64,000 nt of DNA from contig NZ_JAFBBO010000001.1 in the NCBI RefSeq assembly GCF_016907235.1, positions 3,782,001 through 3,846,000 on the forward strand, in the 5' to 3' direction. The DNA comes from Oerskovia jenensis. Lineage in GTDB: Bacteria > Actinomycetota > Actinomycetes > Actinomycetales > Cellulomonadaceae. Below, in pieces: positions 10,402 to 21,244 of the stretch. The notes under the pieces were generated by a model. That model saw only the letters and a list, made by a program, of their open reading frames with translations, made no database searches and had not been told where the DNA came from. The position numbers and the translations under genes were made by a program. Positions within the stretch are counted from its first letter, which is position 1. Every line of letters starts with the position of its first letter.

Positions 10402-12033
10402 ATGGCTGAGCTGACGATCCGGCCCGACGAGATTCGGGCCGCGCTGGACAGCTTCGTGAAGTCCTACGAGCCCGGGGGCGCGGTGACCGAGGAAGTCGGT
10501 CGCGTCACCCTTGCCGGTGACGGCATCGCCCAGGTGGAAGGCCTTCCGGGCGCAATGGCCAACGAGCTGCTGCGCTTCGAGGACGGCACACTCGGCCTTG
10601 CCCTGAGCCTGGACGTTCGCCAGATCGGTGTCGTCGTCCTGGGTGAGTTCACCGGGATCGAGGAGGGCCAGGAGGTCCGCCGGACGGGAGAGGTCCTCTC
10701 CGTCGCGGTGGGCGACGGCTACCTGGGTCGCGTCGTCGACCCGCTGGGTCAGCCGATCGACGGCCTCGGGGAGATCGAGACCGAGGGCCGTCGTGCCCTC
10801 GAGCTGCAGGCCCCCGGCGTCATGGACCGCAAGTCGGTCCACGAGCCGCTGCAGACCGGCCTCAAGGCGATCGACTCGATGATCCCGGTGGGCCGTGGTC
10901 AGCGTCAGCTGATCATCGGTGACCGCCAGACCGGCAAGACGGCGATCGCGATCGACACGATCATCAACCAGAAGGCGAACTGGGAGACCGGCGACCCGAC
11001 CAAGCAGGTTCGCTGCATCTACGTCGCGATCGGTCAGAAGGGCTCGACCATCGCCGCAGTGCGTGGCGCCCTGGAAGAGGCCGGCGCCCTGGAGTACACG
11101 ACGATCGTCGCTGCTCCTGCGTCCGACCCTGCCGGCTTCAAGTACCTCGCGCCGTACACCGGTTCGGCCATCGGTCAGCACTGGATGTACGGGGGCAAGC
11201 ACGTCCTCATCGTCTTCGACGACCTGTCGAAGCAGGCCGAGGCGTACCGTGCCGTGTCCCTGCTCCTGCGCCGCCCGCCGGGCCGCGAGGCGTACCCCGG
11301 TGACGTCTTCTACCTGCACTCCCGTCTGCTCGAGCGTTGTGCCAAGCTCTCGGACGAGCTGGGCGCGGGCTCGATGACGGGTCTGCCGGTCATCGAGACC
11401 AAGGCGAACGACGTGTCGGCGTACATCCCGACCAACGTCATCTCGATCACCGACGGCCAGATCTTCCTCCAGTCGGACCTCTTCAACGCCGACCAGCGCC
11501 CCGCCGTGGACGTCGGTATCTCCGTGTCCCGTGTCGGTGGTGCCGCACAGGTCAAGGCCATGAAGCAGGTCTCGGGCACGCTCAAGCTCGAGCTCGCCCA
11601 GTTCCGCTCGCTCGAGGCGTTCGCGATGTTCGCCTCGGACCTCGACGCGGCCTCGCGCGGTCAGCTCACGCGTGGCGCTCGCCTGATGGAGCTCCTCAAG
11701 CAGGGGCAGTACTCGCCCTACCCGGTCGAGGACCAGGTCGCCTCGATCTGGGCCGGTACCAAGGGCAAGCTCGACGACGTGCCCCTCGAGGACGTCCGTC
11801 GTTTCGAGAGCGAGCTGCTGGACCACCTGCGCCGCAACACCGAGGTGCTCAGCACGATCGCGTCGACCGGGAAGCTCTCGGACGAGACCGAGGCTGCACT
11901 GGCTCAGGGCGTCGACGACTTCCGCAACGGCTTCCTCACGGGCGACGGCACCCCCCTCGTCGGTGGCGAGTCGGACGAGGAAGAGGCCGTCGTGGTCGAG
12001 CAGGAGCAGATCGTCCGGCAGAAGAAGGCCTGA
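10402..12033 (+). CDS. atpA: ATP synthase F1 subunit alpha
   Basis: Alpha forms the non-catalytic nucleotide sites of the alpha3-beta3 hexamer. The product is 543 residues. It has the N-terminal beta-barrel domain, a P-loop GDRQTGKTA, the conserved [15 protein letters not shown] segment and the ALPHA/BETA signature region [14 protein letters not shown]. The ATG at 10402 follows AGGAGAAG. An acidic C-terminal tail, ending in a run of glutamates before QIVRQKKA, is longer than in E. coli and is typical of actinobacteria; in mycobacteria such an extension suppresses ATP hydrolysis. It is followed after one base by atpG. Confidence 0.98.
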   Translation: MAELTIRPDEIRAALDSFVKSYEPGGAVTEEVGRVTLAGDGIAQVEGLPGAMANELLRFEDGTLGLALSLDVRQIGVVVLGEFTGIEEGQEVRRTGEVLSVAVGDGYLGRVVDPLGQPIDGLGEIETEGRRALELQAPGVMDRKSVHEPLQTGLKAIDSMIPVGRGQRQLIIGDRQTGKTAIAIDTIINQKANWETGDPTKQVRCIYVAIGQKGSTIAAVRGALEEAGALEYTTIVAAPASDPAGFKYLAPYTGSAIGQHWMYGGKHVLIVFDDLSKQAEAYRAVSLLLRRPPGREAYPGDVFYLHSRLLERCAKLSDELGAGSMTGLPVIETKANDVSAYIPTNVISITDGQIFLQSDLFNADQRPAVDVGISVSRVGGAAQVKAMKQVSGTLKLELAQFRSLEAFAMFASDLDAASRGQLTRGARLMELLKQGQYSPYPVEDQVASIWAGTKGKLDDVPLEDVRRFESELLDHLRRNTEVLSTIASTGKLSDETEAALAQGVDDFRNGFLTGDGTPLVGGESDEEEAVVVEQEQIVRQKKA

Positions 12034-12034
12034 C

Positions 12035-14498
<2,464 letters not shown>

Positions 14499-14507
14499 GA
14501 CGACGTG

Positions 14508-14551
14508 AGCGCGCCGCGCGCTCGACCTGCGGGTCGGGCTCGCGGCGCGCT
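14508..14551 (+). promoter_or_regulatory. Stem-loop between atpD and atpC
   Basis: A perfect 11-bp inverted repeat (14508-14518 and 14541-14551) encloses a second, inner stem made of GCTCGACC and GGGTCGGGC. No T-tract follows, so this looks like a stabilising or attenuating element that sets atpC expression against atpD. That is inference. Confidence 0.5.
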
Positions 14552-14586
14552 TCGTCAGACCCGTGCACCGACATGAAGGAGTTGAA

Positions 14587-14871
14587 GTGGCACAGCTGAA
14601 CGTCGACCTCGTGGCGGCGGACCGCAAGATCTGGTCCGGGGACGCGCGCGCGGTGAGTGCGCCTGCCGCCGACGGTGAGATCGGTATCCTCGTGAACCAC
14701 TCGCCTCTCCTGTCCGTCCTCGGTGAGGGCACCGTGAGGATCACCGGCGTGAAGGGCGACAAGATCGCCGTCAAGGTCACCGGTGGCTTCCTCTCGGTGG
14801 ACTCCAACCAGGTCATGCTCGTGGTGGACGACGCAGAGGTGCTCGACAGCACCGGCGTCTCCGGCCACTGA
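14587..14871 (+). CDS. atpC: ATP synthase F1 subunit epsilon
   Basis: Epsilon sits at the foot of the rotor and regulates hydrolysis. The GTG at 14587 is chosen because an AAGGAG ribosome-binding site lies at 14576-14581. The longer reading from 14563 would overlap that site. The product is 94 residues and consists essentially of the N-terminal beta-sandwich (DGEIGILVNHSPLLSVLGEG is the family signature). The C-terminal inhibitory helical hairpin of E. coli epsilon is almost absent, as in other actinobacteria. It is the last atp gene, and a DUF2550 gene follows within 19 bases. Confidence 0.96.
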   Translation: MAQLNVDLVAADRKIWSGDARAVSAPAADGEIGILVNHSPLLSVLGEGTVRITGVKGDKIAVKVTGGFLSVDSNQVMLVVDDAEVLDSTGVSGH

Positions 14872-14889
14872 CGGACTCAGGTAGCACAC

Positions 14890-15303
14890 GTGCCGCTCCC
14901 CGCCTGGATCGCGATCGGACTGCTCCTCGCAGTCGCGCTCGTGATCGGGCTGGGAGCGTTGCGTCTTCGGGCCATCGCCCACCGGGTGGGGTCCTTCGAG
15001 TGCAGTGCCCGTCCCGCGGGCGACGGGCAGTCGTCCTGGTCGCTCGGGATCGCGCACTACGGTGTGGGACGCATCGACTGGTGGCGGTGCTGGTCGCTGT
15101 CGCTGCGTCCGGCACGTACCTGGCGACGACAGGACCTCGTGATCGTCTCTCGTCGTCCTCTCGACGAGGACCGGGACCTCTTCCTCGTGGAGTGCTCGTA
15201 CGAGGGGGTCCGCTTCGAGCTGTCGATGTCGAGCGGCGCGTACGCCGGCCTGGCGTCGTGGCTCGAGGCGGCACCGCCGGGTCGCCGCGGCGTGGTGGTC
15301 TGA
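14890..15303 (+). CDS. DUF2550 membrane-anchored protein
   Basis: This 137-residue protein has one N-terminal membrane helix ([19 protein letters not shown]) followed by a small soluble domain with the DUF2550 pattern. That pattern includes [31 protein letters not shown] and [22 protein letters not shown]2550 proteins occur almost only in actinobacteria and usually follow atpC, exactly as here; their function is unknown. The GTG start at 14890 is 18 bases after the atpC stop, so cotranscription with the ATP synthase operon is likely. Confidence 0.88.
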   Translation: MPLPAWIAIGLLLAVALVIGLGALRLRAIAHRVGSFECSARPAGDGQSSWSLGIAHYGVGRIDWWRCWSLSLRPARTWRRQDLVIVSRRPLDEDRDLFLVECSYEGVRFELSMSSGAYAGLASWLEAAPPGRRGVVV

Positions 15304-15367
15304 GCCTTTTCGAGTGCCGGCCGTCTGCGGCCGGTCGCCGTCATCGTCCCCGTCTGAGGAGTTCTTC

Positions 15368-16063
15368 GTGCGTCTCGTGGTTGCCCAGTGCTCGGCTCAC
15401 TACACGGGCCGGCTCTCGGCCCACCTCCCGCTCGCGACCCGCGTGCTGCTCGTCAAGGCCGACGGCAGCGTGCTCCTGCACTCGGACGGCGGGTCGTACA
15501 AGCCGCTCAACTGGATGAGCCCGCCGTGCTCGATGGCGGTCTCGGAGCCCGACGAGTCGGCTCGCGAGCGTGGCGTGACCCAGGTGTGGGCGGTCCAGCA
15601 CGCGAAGAGCGACGACCGGCTCGAGATCGAGCTGTACGAGGTGCTGCACGACTCGGCGCACGACCTCGGCGTCGACCCGGGCCTGATCAAGGACGGCGTC
15701 GAGGCGCACCTGCAGGAGATGCTCGCCGCACAGATCCAGCTTCTCGGGACGGGGCACACGTTGATCCGCCGCGAGTACCCGACGGCGATCGGACCGGTCG
15801 ACATCCTCGCGCGGGACAAGGACGGTGCGACGGTCGCGGTCGAGATCAAGCGCCGCGGCGACATCGACGGCGTCGAGCAGCTCACCCGCTACCTCGACCT
15901 GCTGAACCGTGACCCGCTCCTGTCCCCGGTGCGCGGGGTGTTCGCGGCGCAGGAGATCAAGCCGCAGGCGCGCGTGCTGGCGACGGACCGGGGGATCGGG
16001 TGCCTGGTCCTGGACTACGACGCGATGCGCGGGGTCGACGACGTCGACTCGCGCCTGTTCTAG
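15368..16063 (+). CDS. nucS: Mismatch-specific endonuclease NucS/EndoMS
   Basis: NucS cuts both strands at mismatched base pairs and provides the mutation-avoidance pathway in actinobacteria that lack MutS and MutL. The GTG at 15368 has a GAGGAG site seven bases upstream and gives 231 residues, the normal length. The N-terminal DNA-binding beta-sandwich begins [20 protein letters not shown]. The C-terminal nuclease has the RecB-like DEK triad in [20 protein letters not shown]. The C-terminus ends DDVDSRLF, where other NucS proteins carry a beta-clamp-binding tail. It lies next to DUF2550 as in other members of the phylum. Confidence 0.95.
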   Translation: MRLVVAQCSAHYTGRLSAHLPLATRVLLVKADGSVLLHSDGGSYKPLNWMSPPCSMAVSEPDESARERGVTQVWAVQHAKSDDRLEIELYEVLHDSAHDLGVDPGLIKDGVEAHLQEMLAAQIQLLGTGHTLIRREYPTAIGPVDILARDKDGATVAVEIKRRGDIDGVEQLTRYLDLLNRDPLLSPVRGVFAAQEIKPQARVLATDRGIGCLVLDYDAMRGVDDVDSRLF

Positions 16064-16231
16064 GTCGCGACCACCGGATCGCGCTCCGGGATCGCGCCCC
16101 TGGATCGCGACCTCGCTCCCTCCGGGCGGCCCCGTCGGCGCCGTGTCGCGAGGGTCGCTCCTCCCTGACTGCCTCGTCGCGAGGTGTGCCCGTCCGGCCG
16201 TGGTGGCCGGGCGGGCTCTTCTCGTGCTAGA
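16064..16231. other. Intergenic stretch with GGATCGCG repeats
   Basis: Just after the nucS stop are several near-copies of GGATCGCG spaced 12 to 15 bases apart (from 16077), preceded by the palindrome GGTCGCGACC. No gene is seen. The repeats may fold as a weak terminator, but there is no T-tract. Confidence 0.35.
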
Positions 16232-16251
16232 TTTTTGAACATGTTCAAAAA
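16232..16251. promoter_or_regulatory. Perfect 20-bp palindromic operator of the TetR gene
   Basis: TTTTTGAACATGTTCAAAAA is a perfect palindrome and AT-rich in a very GC-rich region. It ends 27 bases before the TetR start. The size and symmetry fit a TetR-dimer operator for autoregulation and for control of the two genes behind it. Confidence 0.8.
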
Positions 16252-16278
16252 GGGGACCGGCAGCGACGGTCGGGGCGC

Positions 16279-16965
16279 ATGACGGGGCGAGAGGTGCACG
16301 CACCCGGACCCAAGTCGGAGCGCACGCGCGCCAAGGTCCTCGACGCGGCCCTCGCGATGCTGCGCGAGCACGGCTACGAGGCCACGACCATGCGGGCGAT
16401 CGCCGCCGCCGCCGGGGTCAGCACGGGCAACGCCTACTACTACTTCCCGTCGAAGGACCACCTGGTCCAGGAGCTGTACGTCGAGGTCCAGCGGGCGCAC
16501 CGGCGCGCGGCGGACGACGTCCTCGCACGGGGCGGGACGCTCGCCGAGCGCCTGCGCGGTGTGCTCGACGCGGCGATCGACGTCTTCACGCCGTACCACT
16601 CGTTCGGCACCGAGTTCGTCGCGGTCGCGATGCGGCCGGGCGCCGCGGCCAACCCGTTCAGCGATGCCTCGCGAGAGGCTCGGAAGCTCTCGCTCGCGAT
16701 CTTCGAGGACGTCGTCGCCGGGGCCTCGCCCGCGGTCCCGGCCGCGTTGCGTGCCCAGCTTCCCGAGCTGCTGTGGCTCGCGCACCTCGGGGTCACGCTC
16801 TTCTGGGTCCAGGACTCGTCGTCGGGCACGGCGCGGACGCGGCGCCTCGTCGCGGGGGCGAGCCCGATCGTGGGGACGCTCGTGCGGCTCTCACGCCTGC
16901 CGGTCGCGCGCGGCGTGGCCGACGACGTCCTGCGCCTGACCGCCTCGCTCAGAGGCTCCGGATGA
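16279..16965 (+). CDS. TetR/AcrR-family transcriptional regulator
   Basis: This is a 228-residue one-component repressor. The helix-turn-helix lies at about residues 15 to 60, with the typical pattern VLDAALAMLREHGYEATTMRAIAAAAGVSTGNAYYYFPSKDHL (seen in pieces as TTMRAIAAAAGVSTGNAYYY). The C-terminal ligand domain is not assignable to a known inducer. A perfect 20-bp palindrome immediately upstream is the likely operator. The stop overlaps the next gene by four bases, so it is cotranscribed with the YndJ-like and DUF1990 genes and probably controls them. The natural ligand cannot be read from the sequence. Confidence 0.92.
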   Translation: MTGREVHAPGPKSERTRAKVLDAALAMLREHGYEATTMRAIAAAAGVSTGNAYYYFPSKDHLVQELYVEVQRAHRRAADDVLARGGTLAERLRGVLDAAIDVFTPYHSFGTEFVAVAMRPGAAANPFSDASREARKLSLAIFEDVVAGASPAVPAALRAQLPELLWLAHLGVTLFWVQDSSSGTARTRRLVAGASPIVGTLVRLSRLPVARGVADDVLRLTASLRGSG

Positions 16966-17936
16966 CCCCGGCGACCGAGGTCCTCGTCGACCTGGTGGTG
17001 GCCCTCGGGCTCGTGGTGATCCTGCCTCTCGGGCTGTCCTTGCTCGGCCCGCGCGCGGTCCCGGGTGCGGGCGGCCCGTGGTGGCCCGCGGCAGGGGCCG
17101 TCACGGCGGCCGGGGCCTGGCTGCCGCAGGGGGCGCTCGCACAGGCGACGACGATCCCGTTCCTCGTGGGGTCGGTGGTTCTGCTCGCCGCTGCGGTCCG
17201 CGTCGCGCTTCCCGGCCCGACGGCGCCGCGAGCGCCCGAGGTGCGGCTCGCCGTCGGCGTCGGTCTGGTCATGCCGGCGGTCGGTGCGGCAGCCATGCTC
17301 GCGGACCGCGGGGGATGGGGGCTCCTCGGATTCTCGGGGACGTACCTGACCCTGACCGTCCCGCACATGCTCTTCGCCGGCTTCGCGGCGGCTCTCGTGG
17401 CAGGTCTGGTCGGGACCCTCGACGACGGGCGGGGGCAGGGCGGCGAGAAGGGCATGCGTCGCGGGCCCCACGGTGCCCCCGCGCCGGGGGCGTGCGCGCG
17501 CCTCGGTGCGCTGGGGGTCCCGCTGGGGACCGGGCTGGTCCTGGTGGGGTACTTCGTCGGCAACGCGGTCGAGCTGCTCGGCGCTCTCGTGCTGACCACC
17601 GCGCTCTGGTGCACGGCCTGGGCCGTCCTCGGGTTCCGGGCGCGCGGCGGTGCCCGGGCGCTCCTCGTGGCGGGTTCGCTCGCGGTCGGGGGATCGATGG
17701 TGCTGGCGGTCTGGTGGGCGGTCGGTGAGCTCACGGGCGTGCCGCACCCGAGCATCGGACAGATGGCCGCGACGCACGGGATCGCGAACGCGCTCGGGTT
17801 CTCGCTGTGCACGCTGCTCGGCCTGAGGTTCGTCCGGGCCGGGGCGACCTCGGGACCACCTCAGGCTCCGGGGCTGCAAGAACACGACCTCTCGCCACAC
17901 AGACCCAGCAGGAGCCCAGGACGGAGACAGGCATGA
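16962..17936 (+). CDS. YndJ-like multi-pass membrane protein
   Basis: This is a 324-residue integral membrane protein with about nine hydrophobic segments. The conserved YndJ features are the PHMLFAGFAAALVAGL segment, a GYFVGNAVELLGA stretch and a C-terminal histidine motif HGIANALGF. YndJ and DUF1990 are often neighbours or fused in other bacteria. The function is unknown. The start ATG overlaps the TetR stop, and the stop overlaps the DUF1990 start, making a three-gene unit. The C-terminal ~35 residues are hydrophilic and rich in Pro, Ser and Arg. Confidence 0.8.
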   Translation: MTPATEVLVDLVVALGLVVILPLGLSLLGPRAVPGAGGPWWPAAGAVTAAGAWLPQGALAQATTIPFLVGSVVLLAAAVRVALPGPTAPRAPEVRLAVGVGLVMPAVGAAAMLADRGGWGLLGFSGTYLTLTVPHMLFAGFAAALVAGLVGTLDDGRGQGGEKGMRRGPHGAPAPGACARLGALGVPLGTGLVLVGYFVGNAVELLGALVLTTALWCTAWAVLGFRARGGARALLVAGSLAVGGSMVLAVWWAVGELTGVPHPSIGQMAATHGIANALGFSLCTLLGLRFVRAGATSGPPQAPGLQEHDLSPHRPSRSPGRRQA

Positions 17937-18457
17937 CGCAGCCCCGCACGACCTACCCCGAGGTGGGGGCCACGCGGTCCCCGGAGCTGCCGGCGGGCTA
18001 CGCCCACCTGCGCCTGCGTCACCGGATCTCCGAGCGGCCCTGCTCGGTCGACGAGCTCGGCCGCCTCGGCGACCTGCTCCTGACCTGGCAGGTGCACGCG
18101 CGTGCGCGGGTGTCGATCGTGACGTCGGCGCCCGTCGCCGAGCCCGGTGGGCTCGTGACGACGCGGCTGGGCCTGGGGCCCGTCCGGCTCAGCGAGCCGT
18201 GCGAGATCGTGTGGGTCGAGCGGGAGGAGCAGCGGATCGGCTTCGGCTACGGCACCCTGCCGGGCCACGTGTTCGTGGGGGAGGAGTCCTTCGTGCTCGA
18301 ACGCGACGCGGCGGGAGACGTCTGGTTCGTGGTCGACGTCTTCAGCAACCCGGCCGCTCGCTGGGTCCGGGCCCTGCGTCCGCTGGTCCCGACCTTCCAG
18401 CGGCTGTACATCGCGCATCTCGCGCGGTCCGCGGGCCGGTTGCTGCGCGACCTCTGA
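17933..18457 (+). CDS. DUF1990 family protein
   Basis: This is a soluble protein of 174 residues belonging to DUF1990, related to plant UPF0548 proteins. Typical blocks are GYAHLRLRHRI, LLTWQVHARARVSIV, IVWVEREEQRIGFGYGTLPGHVFVGEESFVLE and a final PLVPTFQRLYIAHLAR. The ATG at 17933 overlaps the YndJ-like stop by four bases. The link to YndJ suggests a shared membrane or lipid-binding role, but no biochemical function is established. A separate promoter region for nagA follows. Confidence 0.88.
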   Translation: MTQPRTTYPEVGATRSPELPAGYAHLRLRHRISERPCSVDELGRLGDLLLTWQVHARARVSIVTSAPVAEPGGLVTTRLGLGPVRLSEPCEIVWVEREEQRIGFGYGTLPGHVFVGEESFVLERDAAGDVWFVVDVFSNPAARWVRALRPLVPTFQRLYIAHLARSAGRLLRDL

Positions 18458-18543
18458 CCGGCCCGTCTCAGCACTCGACCTGCCTCGGGCGCCCCCTGCG
18501 GCCATTCGTGCGTCCTCCGAACGAAGTGCGCAAGAATGTGGCC

Positions 18544-19854
18544 ATGACGTCGAACCCCGCCCCGCTGTCGTCCGCCACCTCGTCCGACGAGGCCCCGCCC
18601 GCCGGACGGACCGCCCTGCGGGGCCGGGTCGTGACCCCCCGCGAGGTGCTCGAGGACGGCGTGGTCGTCCTCGACGGTCCTGAGATCGCGTGGGTCGGTG
18701 AGCGCCGGGACGCGGCTGCCGCAGGCTTCGCCGCCGAGGTCGAGGCCGCCGACGAGCCCGCTGCGGGGCAGGTCGTCCTGCCCGGGCTCGTCGAGCTGCA
18801 CAACCACGGCGGGGGCGGTGCGAGCTTCCCCGACGCCGCCGACGCGCAGGAGGCCCTCGTCGCGGTGCGCGAGCACCGCCGCCACGGGACCACGAGCCTC
18901 GTCGCGTCCCTCGTCACGGCCGAGCGTGAGACCCTGCTGCGCCGGGTCGCGACGCTGGCAGAGCTGGGCGACGCGGGCGAGATCGCGGGCATCCACCTGG
19001 AAGGACCGTTCCTGTCCGAGGTGCGCTGCGGCGCGCAGAACCCGCACGACATGCTCGCGGGGGACCCCGAGCTGGTCCGGGCGATCGCCGAGGCAGGCCG
19101 GGGCCACGTCCGCACCATGACGTTCGCCCCCGAGGTTCCGGGCAACACCGGACCCGGAGGGGTCGTCGAGACCTTGGTCGAGGTCGGGGCCGTGCCGTCG
19201 ATCGGGCACACCGACGCGTCGTCGGAGCAGACCGACGCCGCGATCGCCGAGGGGGTCGCGGCGCTCGCCGCTCGCCGGGCCGCCCTGGTGGCGGCCGGGG
19301 AGCCGGTGGGTCCTGCGCCCCGCCTGACCGCGACGCACCTGTTCAACGGCATGCGGCCGCTGCACCACCGCGCCCCCGGCCCCATCGCGTCGTGCCTCGC
19401 GGCCGCCGCGCGCGGGGAGCTCGTGGTCGAGCTCGTCGCGGACGGGACCCACCTCGCGGCCGGGACGGTCCGCAGCGTGTTCGAGCTCGTGGGGCCCGAC
19501 GCGATCGTGCTCGTCACGGACGCGATGGCGGCCGCGGGGATGGCGGACGGAAAGTACCAGCTCGGTCCCATGACGGTCACCGTGGCCGACGGTGTCGCAC
19601 GCCTGGACGACGGCACGCCCGAGGGGTCGATCGCCGGGGGGACGTTCCACCTGCTCGACGTCGTCCGGGCCACCGTCGGGTTCGGCATCCCCCTGGTCGA
19701 CGCGGTCACGGCGGCCTCGCTGACTCCTGCGGGCGTCCTGGGCCGCGAGGACATCGGTGCGCTCGAGGCGGGTCGGCGTGCCGACGTCCTCGTGACCGAC
19801 TCCGACCTGCAGCCGGTCGGCGTGTGGCGTGGGGGAGCGCTGGTCACCGACTGA
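18544..19854 (+). CDS. nagA: N-acetylglucosamine-6-phosphate deacetylase
   Basis: NagA removes the acetyl group from GlcNAc-6-phosphate in amino-sugar and cell-wall recycling. It is a TIM-barrel amidohydrolase. Motifs visible are LVELHNHGGGG, IHLEGPFLS, SIGHTDAS, TATHLFNGMRPLHHR and the catalytic aspartate in LVTDAMAAAGM. The product is 436 residues from ATG 18544. The first ~25 residues are not conserved, and the GTG at 18538 is an alternative. AAGAAT at 18532-18537 resembles a -10 box six bases before the ATG, so the mRNA may be leaderless. It stands alone between the DUF1990 unit and a strong hairpin; no nagB lies beside it. Confidence 0.94.
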   Translation: MTSNPAPLSSATSSDEAPPAGRTALRGRVVTPREVLEDGVVVLDGPEIAWVGERRDAAAAGFAAEVEAADEPAAGQVVLPGLVELHNHGGGGASFPDAADAQEALVAVREHRRHGTTSLVASLVTAERETLLRRVATLAELGDAGEIAGIHLEGPFLSEVRCGAQNPHDMLAGDPELVRAIAEAGRGHVRTMTFAPEVPGNTGPGGVVETLVEVGAVPSIGHTDASSEQTDAAIAEGVAALAARRAALVAAGEPVGPAPRLTATHLFNGMRPLHHRAPGPIASCLAAAARGELVVELVADGTHLAAGTVRSVFELVGPDAIVLVTDAMAAAGMADGKYQLGPMTVTVADGVARLDDGTPEGSIAGGTFHLLDVVRATVGFGIPLVDAVTAASLTPAGVLGREDIGALEAGRRADVLVTDSDLQPVGVWRGGALVTD

Positions 19855-19898
19855 CCCGACAGGTCCTGGCAGGCGTCGCCTGACCTGCGACGACACCC

Positions 19899-19944
19899 GA
19901 CGGCGGCCCGGCCCCGAGCGAGAGCTCGGCGCCGGGCCGCCGTC
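19899..19944 (+). terminator. Terminator-like hairpin after nagA
   Basis: A 14-bp perfect outer stem (19899-19912 and 19931-19944) encloses an inner perfect 6-bp stem (19914-19919 and 19924-19929) with a GAGA tetraloop. There is no T-tract, but the stem is long and very GC-rich and lies between nagA and the LacI gene. Confidence 0.75.
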
Positions 19945-19960
19945 GTCCGCGGGCCGGGGG

Positions 19961-20025
19961 TTGACGGATCGCAATAGTTCAGTCAATACTCGTATTCATT
20001 CGAAGCGCTTCGACGAAGCGCTTCG
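19961..20025 (+). promoter_or_regulatory. Promoter and tandem LacI-type operators
   Basis: TTGACG (19961-19966) is a good -35 box. CAATAC or AATACT about 17-18 bases later can serve as -10. Immediately downstream are two identical palindromes CGAAGCGCTTCG (20001-20012 and 20014-20025), with the central CG typical of LacI-family sites. They sit over the expected transcription start of the LacI gene, so they are likely autoregulatory operators. Confidence 0.8.
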
Positions 20026-20071
20026 ACGATTCGATCCCCGAGGCCGGGGTCGACCACGAGGAGGTGGCGAG

Positions 20072-21097
20072 ATGGTGACCATGCAGGACGTGGCCGCACG
20101 GGCGAACGTGTCGCTCAGCACGGTGTCGTACGCGCTCAACGGGACGCGCAAGATCTCCGACGAGACGCGCGCCCGGATCGAGACGGCCATGACGGACCTC
20201 GGCTACCACCGCAACGCCATGGCGCGCGGGCTCGCCTCGCGCCGGAGCCACGTCCTCGCTCTGATCTTCCCCGCAACCGAGACCGGGATCGGCGGGACCG
20301 TCTCGGAGTTCGTCACGAGCGCCGCCGCGGCCGCCCGTGAGGCTGGCTACCACCTGGTGCTGTGGCCCTTCGCGGCGCACGAGGCCGACGAGATCCGTGA
20401 CCTGACCCAGCAGGGCATGGCCGACGGGGTCCTGCTCATGGAGGTCCGGCTCGACGACCCGCGCGTCGAGGTGCTCCACGAGGCCGGCGTGCCCTACACG
20501 ATGATCGGGCGCACGCGCGAGCTCGAGGGTCGTCCGTACGTCGACATCGACTTCGCTGCGACGACCGAGGCCGCGGTCGAGCACCTGGCCGCTCTGGGGC
20601 ACCGGCGGATCGCCTTCATCAACCACTCGGCCGAGAGTGCGGCGGCGGGCTACGGGCCCACCCTGCGAGCGAGCGAGGGGTTCGCCGCAGCCATGGACCG
20701 CCGCGGCCTCGTGGGCCGCAGCCTCCTGTGCGACGAGACGGCTGAGGCCGGGCGTGCCGCGGTCGGCGACCTGCTCGAGCAGGACCCGTCGCTCACCGCG
20801 TTCGTCACGATGAACGAGATCGCGACGTTCGGGGTCATGTCGGGCCTGCAGGCACGCGGGCTCGCGGTCCCGGGCGACGTCTCGGTGCTCGGCATCGTCA
20901 GCTCGCCCGGCGTCGGTGCGATGAGCACGCCCCCCTTGACCACCATGCACGCACCGGGCGCCGAGCTCGGGCGGCTCGGTGTGCAGTCCCTGGTGGCACG
21001 GATCGACGACGCAGGCAGGGCGCACGCGCCCGTCCTCGTCCCGTGCGACCTCGAGGCCGGCGCGAGCGTCGGCCCCGCCCCTGTCCGGGGGTCCTGA
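20072..21097 (+). CDS. LacI-family transcriptional regulator
   Basis: This is a sugar-responsive repressor of 341 residues. The N-terminal helix-turn-helix with hinge is clear: TMQDVAARANVSLSTVSYAL, then RARIETAMTDLGYHRNAMARGLASRRS. The C-terminal periplasmic-binding-protein-like domain contains IALI-type strands, a conserved GHRRIAFINHS block and the effector-pocket region AFVTMNEIATFGVMSGLQARGLAVPGDVSVLG. The ATG at 20072 follows a GAGGTGGCGAG site; the frame further upstream runs through the operators. Two identical operator palindromes precede it. It lies directly upstream of the sugar importer and glycosidase genes and is their likely regulator. The inducer is probably a xylose- or glucose-containing oligosaccharide, by context only. 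Confidence 0.93.
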   Translation: MVTMQDVAARANVSLSTVSYALNGTRKISDETRARIETAMTDLGYHRNAMARGLASRRSHVLALIFPATETGIGGTVSEFVTSAAAAAREAGYHLVLWPFAAHEADEIRDLTQQGMADGVLLMEVRLDDPRVEVLHEAGVPYTMIGRTRELEGRPYVDIDFAATTEAAVEHLAALGHRRIAFINHSAESAAAGYGPTLRASEGFAAAMDRRGLVGRSLLCDETAEAGRAAVGDLLEQDPSLTAFVTMNEIATFGVMSGLQARGLAVPGDVSVLGIVSSPGVGAMSTPPLTTMHAPGAELGRLGVQSLVARIDDAGRAHAPVLVPCDLEAGASVGPAPVRGS

Positions 21098-21152
21098 CCC
21101 CGGGTGCTCGACCCCGACCGCGGCCTCGACCCGGAGGTGCGGAGGTCGTGAC

Positions 21153-21194
21153 CGCCGGCCCTGCCGGTGCACGCTCGCCGGCCCTGCCGGTGCA
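21153..21194. repeat. 19-bp direct repeat upstream of the sugar-binding protein gene
   Basis: CGCCGGCCCTGCCGGTGCA occurs at 21153-21171 and again at 21176-21194, a period of 23 bases. Each copy contains internal dyads. A further palindrome, TCGGCGC-tg-GCGCCGA, lies at 21206-21221. Together they fill the leader between the LacI gene and the binding-protein gene. They could be regulator sites or a folded leader. Confidence 0.6.
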
Positions 21195-21244
21195 GGACCA
21201 GACGATCGGCGCTGGCGCCGACGCTCAATGATGAGGAGAGAGTC

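Noticed and set aside
16241-16282. Tiny frame starting inside the TetR palindrome and ending at the TetR ATG
   Set aside because: Thirteen codons with no ribosome-binding site. The sequence is better explained as an operator.
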